Shown here: positions 34,385 to 41,423 of the stretch, in pieces | Layout: each line of letters starts with the position of its first letter | Position numbering within the stretch: the first letter of the stretch is position 1 | Assembly: GCA_963377175.1 (NCBI GenBank) | Contig: CAUJNA010003315.1 | Span: 633,940-697,939, forward strand | Length of the DNA: 64,000 nt | Source: Effrenium voratum | Lineage: Eukaryota; Sar; Dinophyceae; Suessiales; Symbiodiniaceae | Reading direction: 5' to 3' | Program-made: the position numbers and the translations under genes | The notes under the pieces: model-generated | What the model was told of the DNA's origin: nothing | Database searches by the model: none | The model's input: the letters and a program-made list of their open reading frames with translations, nothing else

Positions 34385-35218
34385 CTACTTTTTGTATTTA
34401 TGCTTTCTGGGTTCCCTCGTCCATTCACTACCTCTAGCTATTTCTTGGGGTGAGTTGCTCCTGCTTCTTGTTTCTAATTGTCTTCTGTTCATTTGATTAC
34501 CTCTTGCTCTTTCTTCTGGTGAGTGACGCTCGGACGAGCCTCGCGCGCTCAGCGAGCGACTTCTGCTTCTTGCTTCTACCTGACGTCTTGACCAGAATGA
34601 TGCCCTTGGTTGTTCTTCTTCCTGTTCCCTTGATTGTTCTGATGGTGTGGATGTCTTCTTGTCACGTTTGAATAGTTCAAATACGCTCTTGTCTTCTCCA
34701 CCTAAAAATATGTTTCTTAACGATTTTATTTCTCGGCTTTCCTCTTTCTTATCTTTTTCGGTTGATGCTGATGACGATGATGATGTTAAATGAAGACTTT
34801 GTAAATCTTCCTGCTTTTCATCTTTTGGTTCATCTTTTGGTTCATCTTTTGGTTCATCTTTTGGTCCTGAAATTGCATTACTATAAATTTCATCAGCAAA
34901 ATCTTTTGCTATATATCGTGTTGTTTGTGCGTCTGCCTCGTTGTTTTCATATAACTGTGATGTTGGCGCTACTTCATCAAACATATCAGGGAACAATTCG
35001 TGTTGAAGAACTTGTTTATCAGTTTGAACCCTAGCATTCAACCGTAGTCTCCTATCGTATTTTGAAAGGTCAAAATCTTCAAAATCTATATTGTTGATTG
35101 ACAAGTCAATTACCTGTCTTTCGGGGATGATTTCAATTTTTAATCTGTGCGTCATCGCTTCCTTTAGCATTTCTTCAAAAGTAGGGCGTCGGCGTAATCC
35201 ATAATATTTATTAGTCAT
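34385..35218 (-). CDS. RPTFEEMLKEA protein with SR-rich tail
   Basis: 277 residues. The N-terminus YYGLRRRPTFEEMLKEAM resembles the LRPSYDELLKE start of the protein at 36,161. The middle has four PKDE repeats (GPKDEPKDEPKDEPKDE) and a Ser run. The C-terminal third is Arg/Ser-rich (EARSRSRSLSARGS, RQLETRSRSNSP), with a near-duplicated RRQxE(A/T)RSRS block. Basic Arg/Ser tails suggest DNA binding or phosphorylation; it could be a core or minor virion protein. No catalytic motif. Placed among virion-protein genes on the minus strand. Confidence 0.6.
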   Translation of the reverse strand: MTNKYYGLRRRPTFEEMLKEAMTHRLKIEIIPERQVIDLSINNIDFEDFDLSKYDRRLRLNARVQTDKQVLQHELFPDMFDEVAPTSQLYENNEADAQTTRYIAKDFADEIYSNAISGPKDEPKDEPKDEPKDEKQEDLQSLHLTSSSSSASTEKDKKEESREIKSLRNIFLGGEDKSVFELFKRDKKTSTPSEQSREQEEEQPRASFWSRRQVEARSRSRSLSARGSSERHSPEERARGNQMNRRQLETRSRSNSPQEIARGSEWTREPRKHKYKK

Positions 35219-35238
35219 ATTAAATATTATATATTTTA

Positions 35239-36161
35239 TTAAACTTCCGCAGGTATTTCTTTAACTGAACCATCCATCACGGTTGGACTATCTTCTTTTT
35301 CCTTAGGTCGTGGGTGGAAAACTGAGTAATACACTTTATCATTGTAAAACCTTACTAATTTCAATCTGTGTTCCTTCTTGATAAAATCACCATCGCTATT
35401 AATTAAAGCATTATATAACTCAGTGAATTCTTCATGAACACTGTCTTTAATCTTTCTAAATCCTTTCAGTTTGTCCATGACTGTTTTCATCTCTTCTGGT
35501 CTGCTTGCAAGATAAGCGGGTGTTAGTTCAGACGCTCTTTTCTTAAACTCGTTGTAACCATAAGCGTCTTCTGCTTTTGATTCTACTTCAACAACTGGGT
35601 CGTCTTCTCGTTCATCTTCTTCTTCGCCTTCCTCTAATGGTTCTAATTCTGGCATTTCATCAGCGGACACCATTGAATGAACTTCTACACCGGCAGGATA
35701 TGAACTCTTTGATACAGCACTTGCCATTTCTTCGTGTTGTTGTCTCCAAAGTCTCATTCTTTCAGCAAGTTCTTCTTTCTGTTTCTGTGCTTCCGTTAGT
35801 CCTTCTTGAATGAAAGACTGGTGTTGTTTCAGTGTGTCAGCAAGTTTCAGTTCGTCATTAAGTTTAGCTCTTACTCTGTCAGCGTCCGACATTGCTCCTT
35901 TCATAACTTCTCCTCTCCGGTCTAGTTCTTGTTTCTTTTGAATGTCTAAGGCTCCTTATTATCAAACTGACTACCGTATTGGTTTAATCTGTATCTTGTC
36001 GCTTTTCTGTCTATCACATTTTCAATTGATGGACGGTTCTCATCTCCTACTAATGTTTCTTTCAATAATTCATCATAAGAAGGTCTCAAATGTAATTGTG
36101 ATTTCAATGAACCTACTTTTACCGGTCCTACTGTATTCAATCTACTAATTGATTTAATCAT
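35239..36161 (-). CDS. RPxYDELL virion-associated protein with coiled coil, frame break
   Basis: Two abutting frames form one protein. The first (35,946-36,161) has LHLRPSYDELLKETL, then DRKATRYRLNQYGSQFDNK. The second opens upstream of its first ATG (35,904) as ALDIQKKQELDRRGEVMKGA and continues as a Gln/Glu/Lys coiled coil, an acidic region (EPLEEGEEEDEREDD) and a conserved-looking C-terminus (FYNDKVYYSVFHPRPKEKE). A missing base at the AAGGAG run near 35,950-35,955 would join them. I recall the same order (RPxYDEL, then FD-G-x-x-x-I/L-x-x-Q coil) in Polinton-like virus and virophage proteins of unknown function. TTCTAA lies 15 nt upstream of the ATG. Confidence 0.7.
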
Positions 36162-36175
36162 AGTATATTAATTAT

Positions 36176-36181
36176 TTAGAA
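36176..36181 (-). promoter_or_regulatory. TTCTAA late-like motif, RPxYDELL gene
   Basis: The minus strand reads TTTTTCTAAATAATTAATAT upstream of the ATG at 36,161. Confidence 0.5.
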
Positions 36182-36188
36182 AAATAAA

Positions 36189-36521
36189 TTAATCAGAGAT
36201 ATTCTTAATCATTTCTTCTAAATGCTTCTTTCTTACAGTTAGTTGTTCCTTCGTTTGTATTCCGTCTGGTGACCGTGTGTTGTCTAATATGTTTCTTATT
36301 CTGTCTAATTCCTTTCTGTAACTTTCGGTTCTGTTGCTTTCAGCTAAATCATTTCTATACTTTATTAATGCTCCTTGTGATTGTCTCGCTTCCAGTGTTT
36401 CCTTCAACTGCTTAAAATAATTCATTCTTGAAGCAACTCCCCATAAATCTGAAACATTATAATGACGTTCTACTTGTGGCGCCCTTTTAAATTCTACATT
36501 TCTATGACTTCTCATAAGCAT
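36189..36521 (-). CDS. Small helical protein, unrecognised
   Basis: 110 residues. It is highly charged and helical (YFKQLKETLEARQSQGALIK, LTVRKKHLEEMIKNISD). No motif is recognised. It sits between the RPxYDELL gene and a broken zinc-finger gene on the same strand. ATCTAATT lies about 19 nt upstream of the ATG. A virion or scaffold role is possible from position only. Confidence 0.55.
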   Translation of the reverse strand: MLMRSHRNVEFKRAPQVERHYNVSDLWGVASRMNYFKQLKETLEARQSQGALIKYRNDLAESNRTESYRKELDRIRNILDNTRSPDGIQTKEQLTVRKKHLEEMIKNISD

Positions 36522-36551
36522 GATTAATATATAATATAATTAGATTATTAT

Positions 36552-37038
36552 TTAAAACATTGATGAAGATAATTTGTTTATTTTTTCTTGTTTATCTTGT
36601 TTTTTCTTTTGTTTAAGTTCTTCATAATGTTGGCTTAATAGTTCTGTTGCCGTGGGTTTCTTAATAGTTTCTTTAATCACTTCTTGTTTAATCTCATTCT
36701 TAATTTCTTCTTTTACTTCTGGTTGTATCTTTCTAATATTCTTTTGTGGATTGACTGGGAGCATCTCGGTTTTTGCCCCTTTACAATTTTTAGGATGTGA
36801 GTGTCTCAAACTTTTCAATGTCATTTTTTAGAGCATTGTTCACATTCTACTAATTCAACTTCTTTTTTAGTTCTTGGTAATGCTTTTGCTTTCGCTTTTG
36901 GTTCAGGAATGACTTCTTCAGGTTTAACTTCTTCTGGCGATGGTTCTTCATTAACTGTTTCATTTTGTTCAACGACTTCATTATTAACAGGTGCTTCTTC
37001 TGTTTTAGTTTCATTATTAACATCTCAATACTTGACAT
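36552..37038 (-). pseudogene. Zinc-finger protein gene with two frame breaks
   Basis: The ATG at 37,038 reads MSSIE. After a -1 shift at GAGATG (about 37,022) the frame becomes a long acidic Glu/Val/Pro/Asn stretch leading to PKAKAKALPRTKKEVELVEC and ECEQCSKK, and stops. A second -1 shift at an A6 run (36,827-36,832) joins it to MTLKSLRHSHPKNC and the frame to 36,552 (KEEIKNEIKQEVIKETIKK coil, then KKKQDKQEKINKLSSSMF). The break falls inside one zinc finger: C-x2-C before it, H...C after it. Either a base is missing in the assembly or the gene is decaying. Role unknown; nucleic-acid binding is likely. Confidence 0.6.
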
Positions 37039-37043
37039 ATAAT

Positions 37044-37081
37044 ATATATATAGATTTTCCATATGGAAAATCTATATATAT
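37044..37081. other. Perfect 38-bp palindrome
   Basis: The arms are 19 bp with no spacer, centred on CCATATGG (37,059-37,066). It lies in the gap between the GIY-YIG gene (stop at 37,081-37,083) and the start of the broken zinc-finger gene. It could act as a transcription terminator, recognition site or recombination site. Confidence 0.85.
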
Positions 37082-37671
37082 TATTTCAATTTTAAAGTGT
37101 TATGATACATTTTCTGGTAAGCCTTTTTTCTATCTCGGTTGATTTCATACCATTCTTTACTTCGTTGCCTTGCTTTATCCTTGCGGTCTTCTTTGTTTGT
37201 TTCACGATATGTTTTCATTTTATCTTCGTTTTTACTTGACCATTCTTTTTGATACTCTTTGATTTTGTCCTTGCTAGTCTCATAATATGTTTTCTTCTTG
37301 TCTTTGTTTTCATAATACCATTCATTCCCTGTTCGTCCTGCTATTCTGTGATTTAACTCTGTCTTATATTCTCGTATTAATTCCCCTTCTCGCTTTCGTA
37401 ATTCTTCTAAATTGTTACATTCATAATTTTCTAACAATTCAATGTAAAAATTATATCGTCCTAATTCTCTCATTGTTTCATATAATTTGTAGTTCTTACA
37501 TTTTACACAGTTAATATTGTTTCTATGCTCGCCCATTCTTTTACTTAAAGGCTGTGTCGTGCTTCCTATATAAATCATATCGTTAATGCTGTTTCTAATG
37601 CAATAAATTTTACTACTGTGGTAATCTTTCATATTTTTGGACGTTATTTGTTCTATATAATTCTGTTCCAT
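37081..37671 (-). CDS. GIY-YIG endonuclease with charged repeat tail
   Basis: 196 residues. SSKIYCIRNSIND (GIY), MIYIGSTTQPLSKRMGEHR (YIG, Arg), KLYETMRELG and ELRKREGELIREYK (Glu) make up the nuclease domain (about 18-115). The tail is a Lys/Glu/Tyr-rich repeat (YYENKDKKKTYYETSKDK...). It parallels the nuclease at 29.5-30.1 kb in domain and motif wording (IGSTTQ, RMxxHR, REGExxREYK, HxIAGRT), so the two are probably duplicates within this virus lineage. Intact frame. Confidence 0.85.
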   Translation of the reverse strand: MEQNYIEQITSKNMKDYHSSKIYCIRNSINDMIYIGSTTQPLSKRMGEHRNNINCVKCKNYKLYETMRELGRYNFYIELLENYECNNLEELRKREGELIREYKTELNHRIAGRTGNEWYYENKDKKKTYYETSKDKIKEYQKEWSSKNEDKMKTYRETNKEDRKDKARQRSKEWYEINRDRKKAYQKMYHNTLKLK

Positions 37672-37718
37672 TCTGTTTATATATGTTAAATAATATTATT
37701 TCTTTATATAGAATATAT

Positions 37719-38573
37719 TTAAATAATATCGCTTTTCACAAACAATAATGACAGGGATACATTTACCCCATTTAAATTAATTTCATTTCCTAATGAATTA
37801 CTAATCCAAAAATCTAATTGTTTAAAGCTTCTATTTGATACATCCAAGTAATCCAGAGGGTTTAATTCCGAATCAAAGACAATTCCCGCGTGTGGTGCTG
37901 TGACTGGTACTTTCTTAACAACTGTGCTATCGCCGGTTCTTAAATTTACTTGATTATAATTAGACAATTGAGAAGAATGAATATAAATATTTCTAATGGG
38001 TTGAAGATTAACGAAACCAGAAACATAAGGATTATTATATTGATAAACTACCATTTGATAATTTCCTAAAACTTCATTAACAGATTGTAAGTTATTAGCA
38101 TCAAAAGTTCCATTCCATATATAATCTGCATATGTTAGTTTCATTTGTTCATCAGTTAACACAGCGAACTTTCTATCGGCATAGTTTGAATAAATTGTTA
38201 TTTTATTAGTTTTCACACTGTAAGTAACTTCATAAGTATTTGAGAAATTAGTATTATCTACAACACCATTTATTTTTGACTTTAATTCTGTCGCTAGTTC
38301 TGTGCCAGTATATACTCCTTCGTCCAATTGTAACGCTAAATAATGGACATTTGTGTTATCTTCATCTGGAACTAGTGGAGAAGAATAAAAGTATAATATA
38401 TTATTTAATCCTGACTGAATTGAATACCACGAGTTAGGTAATGTTACTTCGTGAATGTAGCAATGAACTCCGTTGTCTGTTTGTAATGTTTCCGGCAATT
38501 CAACTTTGAAATTCGATGATGTACCACTAATTCTATGAGCGCTGTCAATATAAACTTTTTTGTAAGTCAACAT
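37719..38573 (-). CDS. Minor capsid (penton) protein
   Basis: 284 residues. The N-terminus (YKKVYIDSAHRISGTSSNFK then VELPETLQTDNG) and the following beta-rich pattern with VTLPNSWYSIQ are, from memory, the hallmark of Polinton-like virus and virophage minor capsid proteins. These form a single jelly roll at the vertices. The rest is beta-strand rich with no charged repeats (FVNLQPIRNIYIHSSQLSNY, then GIVFDSELNPLDYLDVSNRS near the end). The frame is intact. It is divergent from the lipase and capsid genes across a hairpin-rich 160-bp spacer with TTCTAA upstream of the ATG. Confidence 0.85.
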   Translation of the reverse strand: MLTYKKVYIDSAHRISGTSSNFKVELPETLQTDNGVHCYIHEVTLPNSWYSIQSGLNNILYFYSSPLVPDEDNTNVHYLALQLDEGVYTGTELATELKSKINGVVDNTNFSNTYEVTYSVKTNKITIYSNYADRKFAVLTDEQMKLTYADYIWNGTFDANNLQSVNEVLGNYQMVVYQYNNPYVSGFVNLQPIRNIYIHSSQLSNYNQVNLRTGDSTVVKKVPVTAPHAGIVFDSELNPLDYLDVSNRSFKQLDFWISNSLGNEINLNGVNVSLSLLFVKSDII

Positions 38574-38732
38574 GATATATTTTTAATTAGAAAATAAATT
38601 TTCTAATTAAAAAATATTCTGTTGCTTAGGACTTCGTCGTAAGTCAACTTTTCTATATGAAAAGTTGCTTAGAGCAAAGCTGTAAGTCAGCATTATTAAT
38701 TAATTGAGAAATTAATTTATAACTTTAAATAT
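38574..38732. promoter_or_regulatory. Divergent intergenic region with hairpins
   Basis: Contents: an inverted repeat at 38,581-38,612 (14-bp arms, TTTTAATTAGAAAA), a palindrome at 38,645-38,667 (CAACTTTTC/GAAAAGTTG), and a direct repeat GTTGCTTAG...GTAAGTCA at 38,621-38,645 and 38,663-38,690. The minus strand carries TTCTAA (38,587-38,592) 14 nt upstream of the minor-capsid ATG. This is probably a bidirectional control region; an origin is an alternative. Confidence 0.55.
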
Positions 38733-39373
38733 ATGATTAATAATAAAAAGTTAATTTATGAAATGAAGCATGGGAAAATTAAACATTATCAACCTTATAA
38801 GACAACAACTAAAATAACTAATGTTATGAAACAAACTGACAAAATATTAAATAGTTATTATCCTAATTCAAATTTAACTGATGCACAAGGGTTGAGTAGG
38901 GTTTTTATATTGATGGTGATAAAATGTATGTAAGCGGAACATTTGGAAAAGGAACTTTTGGAGGTGCTATTAATGACATTCTGGCAGATGTAGGACTTCC
39001 CTTTAAAATGACTAAATATTCACAACGATATAAAGACACATCAACAGCATTGGATGAAAACAATGAAGTTAAACATCTTATAACACATAGTCTCGGTTCA
39101 AGTGTAGGGGCACAGATAACAAAAGATTACCCTGAAAGAGAATTAACTTTAACCACTTATGGAGCGCCATTTATATCACGAAGGTTTAAAATTACCGATG
39201 ATTACATTAATTTTAGAAGTATCTTAGACCCTGTCAGTATTGCTGACCGTGGTGCTATAACTGTTTATACTGGTTCATTAAATCCATATACTAACCATGA
39301 TTACATAACTGGATACGGAGACCAAGGCAAAGATGTTTCAAGAAGTGTTGACCCGGTAACGGAGATAATATAG
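38733..39373 (+). CDS. Lipase-like alpha/beta hydrolase, frame break
   Basis: The first frame (38,733-38,933) reads to GLSRVF. A -1 shift at the GTTTTTATA run (about 38,900-38,906) leads into YIDGDKMYVSGTFGKGTFGG and the second frame, which ends at 39,373. LITHSLGSSVGAQI has the class-3-lipase nucleophile elbow (x-H-S-L-G), followed by LTLTTYGAPF, DPVSIAD (possible acid) and TNHDYITGYGDQG (possible His). A membrane-active lipase would fit entry or release at a membrane. The joined length (about 213) suits a compact virion-associated hydrolase. Confidence 0.65.
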
Positions 39374-39413
39374 TTAAATATGTACTTAAATATATAACTA
39401 TATAATACTATAT

Positions 39414-39710
39414 ATGAATAATCAGTTAAATGAAAACTTGACAGAAATTGAAACAACACATACACCACTAACAATTGAACAAAGATTAATGGATTTATAT
39501 AGAGATAATAAACGAACATATGTAAAATGCCAATGTGGATGTTATATATTTAGAGGTTTTGAATATTCCAACTGTTATAATTTTATCTTGTTTAAAGCAA
39601 AAGTCGCAAATAATAAGTTCTTGTTATTAAATGACACCAACAGATGTAATCACACTCAATCAGACATTGACAATATAGTAAAAAGAAAAAACATAAATTT
39701 ATTATCATAA
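39414..39710 (+). CDS. Small Cys-containing protein, unrecognised
   Basis: 98 residues. The centre has YVKCQCGCYIFRGFEYSNC and a later CNH, a plausible metal-binding cluster. The N-terminus is polar (LTEIETTHTPLTIEQRLMDL). It sits between lipase and capsid genes on the same strand. No function assigned. Confidence 0.5.
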   Translation: MNNQLNENLTEIETTHTPLTIEQRLMDLYRDNKRTYVKCQCGCYIFRGFEYSNCYNFILFKAKVANNKFLLLNDTNRCNHTQSDIDNIVKRKNINLLS

Positions 39711-39718
39711 TAATATTA

Positions 39719-39943
39719 ATGATACAACATAAGAAATATGACAATGAAACAACGGATGATATGATTAAGAATGAAAATAAAAAGTATAAGAAAAGTACAT
39801 ATGAAGAAATTAGAGAATTAGTAATGGAGAAAGAAAAAGGGAATAATCCAGTTGAAGATAAGATTAAGAAAAAGAAAATGAAAATATTTAAAAATAATAA
39901 CTCTAATCAAAAGGATTACACTAAATTATTTAATTTAGTTTAG
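39719..39943 (+). CDS. Small Lys-rich protein, unrecognised
   Basis: 74 residues, Lys/Glu/Asn-rich (KKYKKSTYEEIRELVMEKEK, KIKKKKMKIFKNNN). It has ORF-like spacing between its neighbours, nine bases after the preceding stop. No motif. Confidence 0.4.
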   Translation: MIQHKKYDNETTDDMIKNENKKYKKSTYEEIRELVMEKEKGNNPVEDKIKKKKMKIFKNNNSNQKDYTKLFNLV

Positions 39944-39953
39944 TTTAAATTAT

Positions 39954-39959
39954 TTCTAA
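39954..39959 (+). promoter_or_regulatory. TTCTAA late-like motif, MCP gene
   Basis: TTTCTAAATTAAATTATATA ends just before the MCP start at 39,978. Confidence 0.5.
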
Positions 39960-39977
39960 ATTAAATTATATATAGCA

Positions 39978-41360
39978 ATGGAAACTTTTAGTGCTGAAGA
40001 TATTCTAATTGACAACCTCTCATTTAAATTAAATAAAGGTGCAAGTTATATCAACGACCGTCGTTCAGTCTCGTTTTTCCCTTCTGGAAGTAATATCTAC
40101 ACCCCTTCATCTGGTCAACGTGTGTTGAAAATAGCTTTAAATGCTGAAGATAATACTTGGCTTGACCCGCAGAGTGTAATGGTTTATTTCACCGTTGAAA
40201 ACACTGACCCGTCAGACAATAAACGCTTACGTCCTCTGTCTCCTGCTTATTCCTTTTTTAGAAGAGCAAGACTAATTGCTGGTAATCAACTTGTTGAAGA
40301 CATTGATTATTACAACCGAAATCATCACATGATGAGTTGCATGATGTCAAAAGGAGCAAGAGACAATGAAGACGCCCAGAGTTTTGGTTATAGATATGAT
40401 GATGATTTAAACACACGTCGTGCAGTTCCTGCATCGGGTCATATTGGTCCTGCATATGACGCTTACACAATTCCAGGCTTTAACAGAAAAATGGTTGTAG
40501 GATTTAAACCGATGCTTGGTTTATTCAATCAATTTAAGTATATTCCGTTAAAAGCGTGTCCACTTGTTTTAGAGCTTGAACTAGTTTCAAATTTTACCGA
40601 TTGTGTTGTTACAGCGGGTGGGTCGAGGTTTCCAGCAAGTGGCAACACAGACACAAGCCTTCATACAAATGAGCAGTTCTCAATTAGTAACGCATTCCTT
40701 CAAACTGATTTGGTAAGCTTGGACAACGACCTTCATAATAAATATGTTGCACACCTACTTGATGGGAAAGAATTACCTATTACTTATAATACTTATATTT
40801 GTCAATCTAATCAAGTTCCCGATGGTTCGTCGTCAATTAACACTACTGTTGTTCGTTCAGTGTCTAAACTCGCTACCGCGTTCATCTCTTTCAGTAAAAG
40901 CGGAGTAGGCGATACTCATGTTATGAAAGAATACAACAACTTCTATCATCCTATGTATTATTTGAACTACCAAGAAAGCGGATACTACAATCACGACCTT
41001 GATTTAGAATTTCAACTTCAATTAGGGTCAAAACTATATCCTGAGTATCCATGCCGTTCATTAACACAAGCATTCTATTATTTACGAAAAGCATTAAATT
41101 TACCATTGTTCCATCAACATCATTTATCGATTGAATATTATGCTTATCGTGTTGATAAGTTTATCTTTGCTATGGATTTCGAAAAGGTTCCCGATAGTTC
41201 ATATACTGGAATTAACACGAAAGCTGGGCAACAACTTTTAATTCGTGTGAAACCTATTGGAAATATGGTAACAGCAAATATGCCAGATACAATATATATA
41301 ACGTTAGTGAGTGAACAAATATTATCCATACGCGATGCCGGAGTTCAGATTTTGGATTAA
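39978..41360 (+). CDS. mcp: Major capsid protein, double jelly roll
   Basis: 460 residues, intact. The N-terminus has SFFPSGSNIYTPSSGQRVLK, then WLDPQSVMVYFTVENTD, LRPLSPAYSFFRRARLIAGN and QLVEDIDYYNRNHHMM, the wording I associate with Polinton-like virus capsid proteins. The C-terminus (TIYITLVSEQILSIRDAGV) is the usual final strand pair. Size and Pro/aromatic-rich beta pattern fit two jelly rolls forming trimeric capsomers. It should build an icosahedral capsid with the minor capsid protein. The TTCTAA motif upstream and the hairpin after the stop (41,370-41,407) suggest a separate late transcript. Confidence 0.92.
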   Translation: METFSAEDILIDNLSFKLNKGASYINDRRSVSFFPSGSNIYTPSSGQRVLKIALNAEDNTWLDPQSVMVYFTVENTDPSDNKRLRPLSPAYSFFRRARLIAGNQLVEDIDYYNRNHHMMSCMMSKGARDNEDAQSFGYRYDDDLNTRRAVPASGHIGPAYDAYTIPGFNRKMVVGFKPMLGLFNQFKYIPLKACPLVLELELVSNFTDCVVTAGGSRFPASGNTDTSLHTNEQFSISNAFLQTDLVSLDNDLHNKYVAHLLDGKELPITYNTYICQSNQVPDGSSSINTTVVRSVSKLATAFISFSKSGVGDTHVMKEYNNFYHPMYYLNYQESGYYNHDLDLEFQLQLGSKLYPEYPCRSLTQAFYYLRKALNLPLFHQHHLSIEYYAYRVDKFIFAMDFEKVPDSSYTGINTKAGQQLLIRVKPIGNMVTANMPDTIYITLVSEQILSIRDAGVQILD

Positions 41361-41369
41361 CAACAAGTA

Positions 41370-41407
41370 AAAATGATAATATTAAACACAAAAAATATTA
41401 TCATTTT
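41370..41407. terminator. Hairpin between MCP and fibre genes
   Basis: 14-bp arms, AAAATGATAATATT and its complement, flank a 10-nt A-rich loop immediately 3' of the MCP stop. It could end MCP transcripts. The right arm runs into the TTTTCTA motif of the next gene. Confidence 0.55.
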
Positions 41408-41411
41408 CTAC
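41406..41411 (+). promoter_or_regulatory. TTCTAC late-like motif, fibre gene
   Basis: TTTTCTACTATTAATATATA immediately precedes the ATG at 41,424. Confidence 0.45.
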
Positions 41412-41423
41412 TATTAATATATA

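Noticed and set aside
36850..37062. A 70-codon Lys/Met/Leu-rich frame as a gene
   Set aside because: It is the out-of-frame reading of the acidic zinc-finger gene; the other frame has far better protein-like composition and a Cys pair.
38924..39373. The 149-codon hydrolase frame as a complete gene
   Set aside because: The ATG lies inside a continuous strand pair that begins in the upstream frame; a one-base join gives a better N-terminus.
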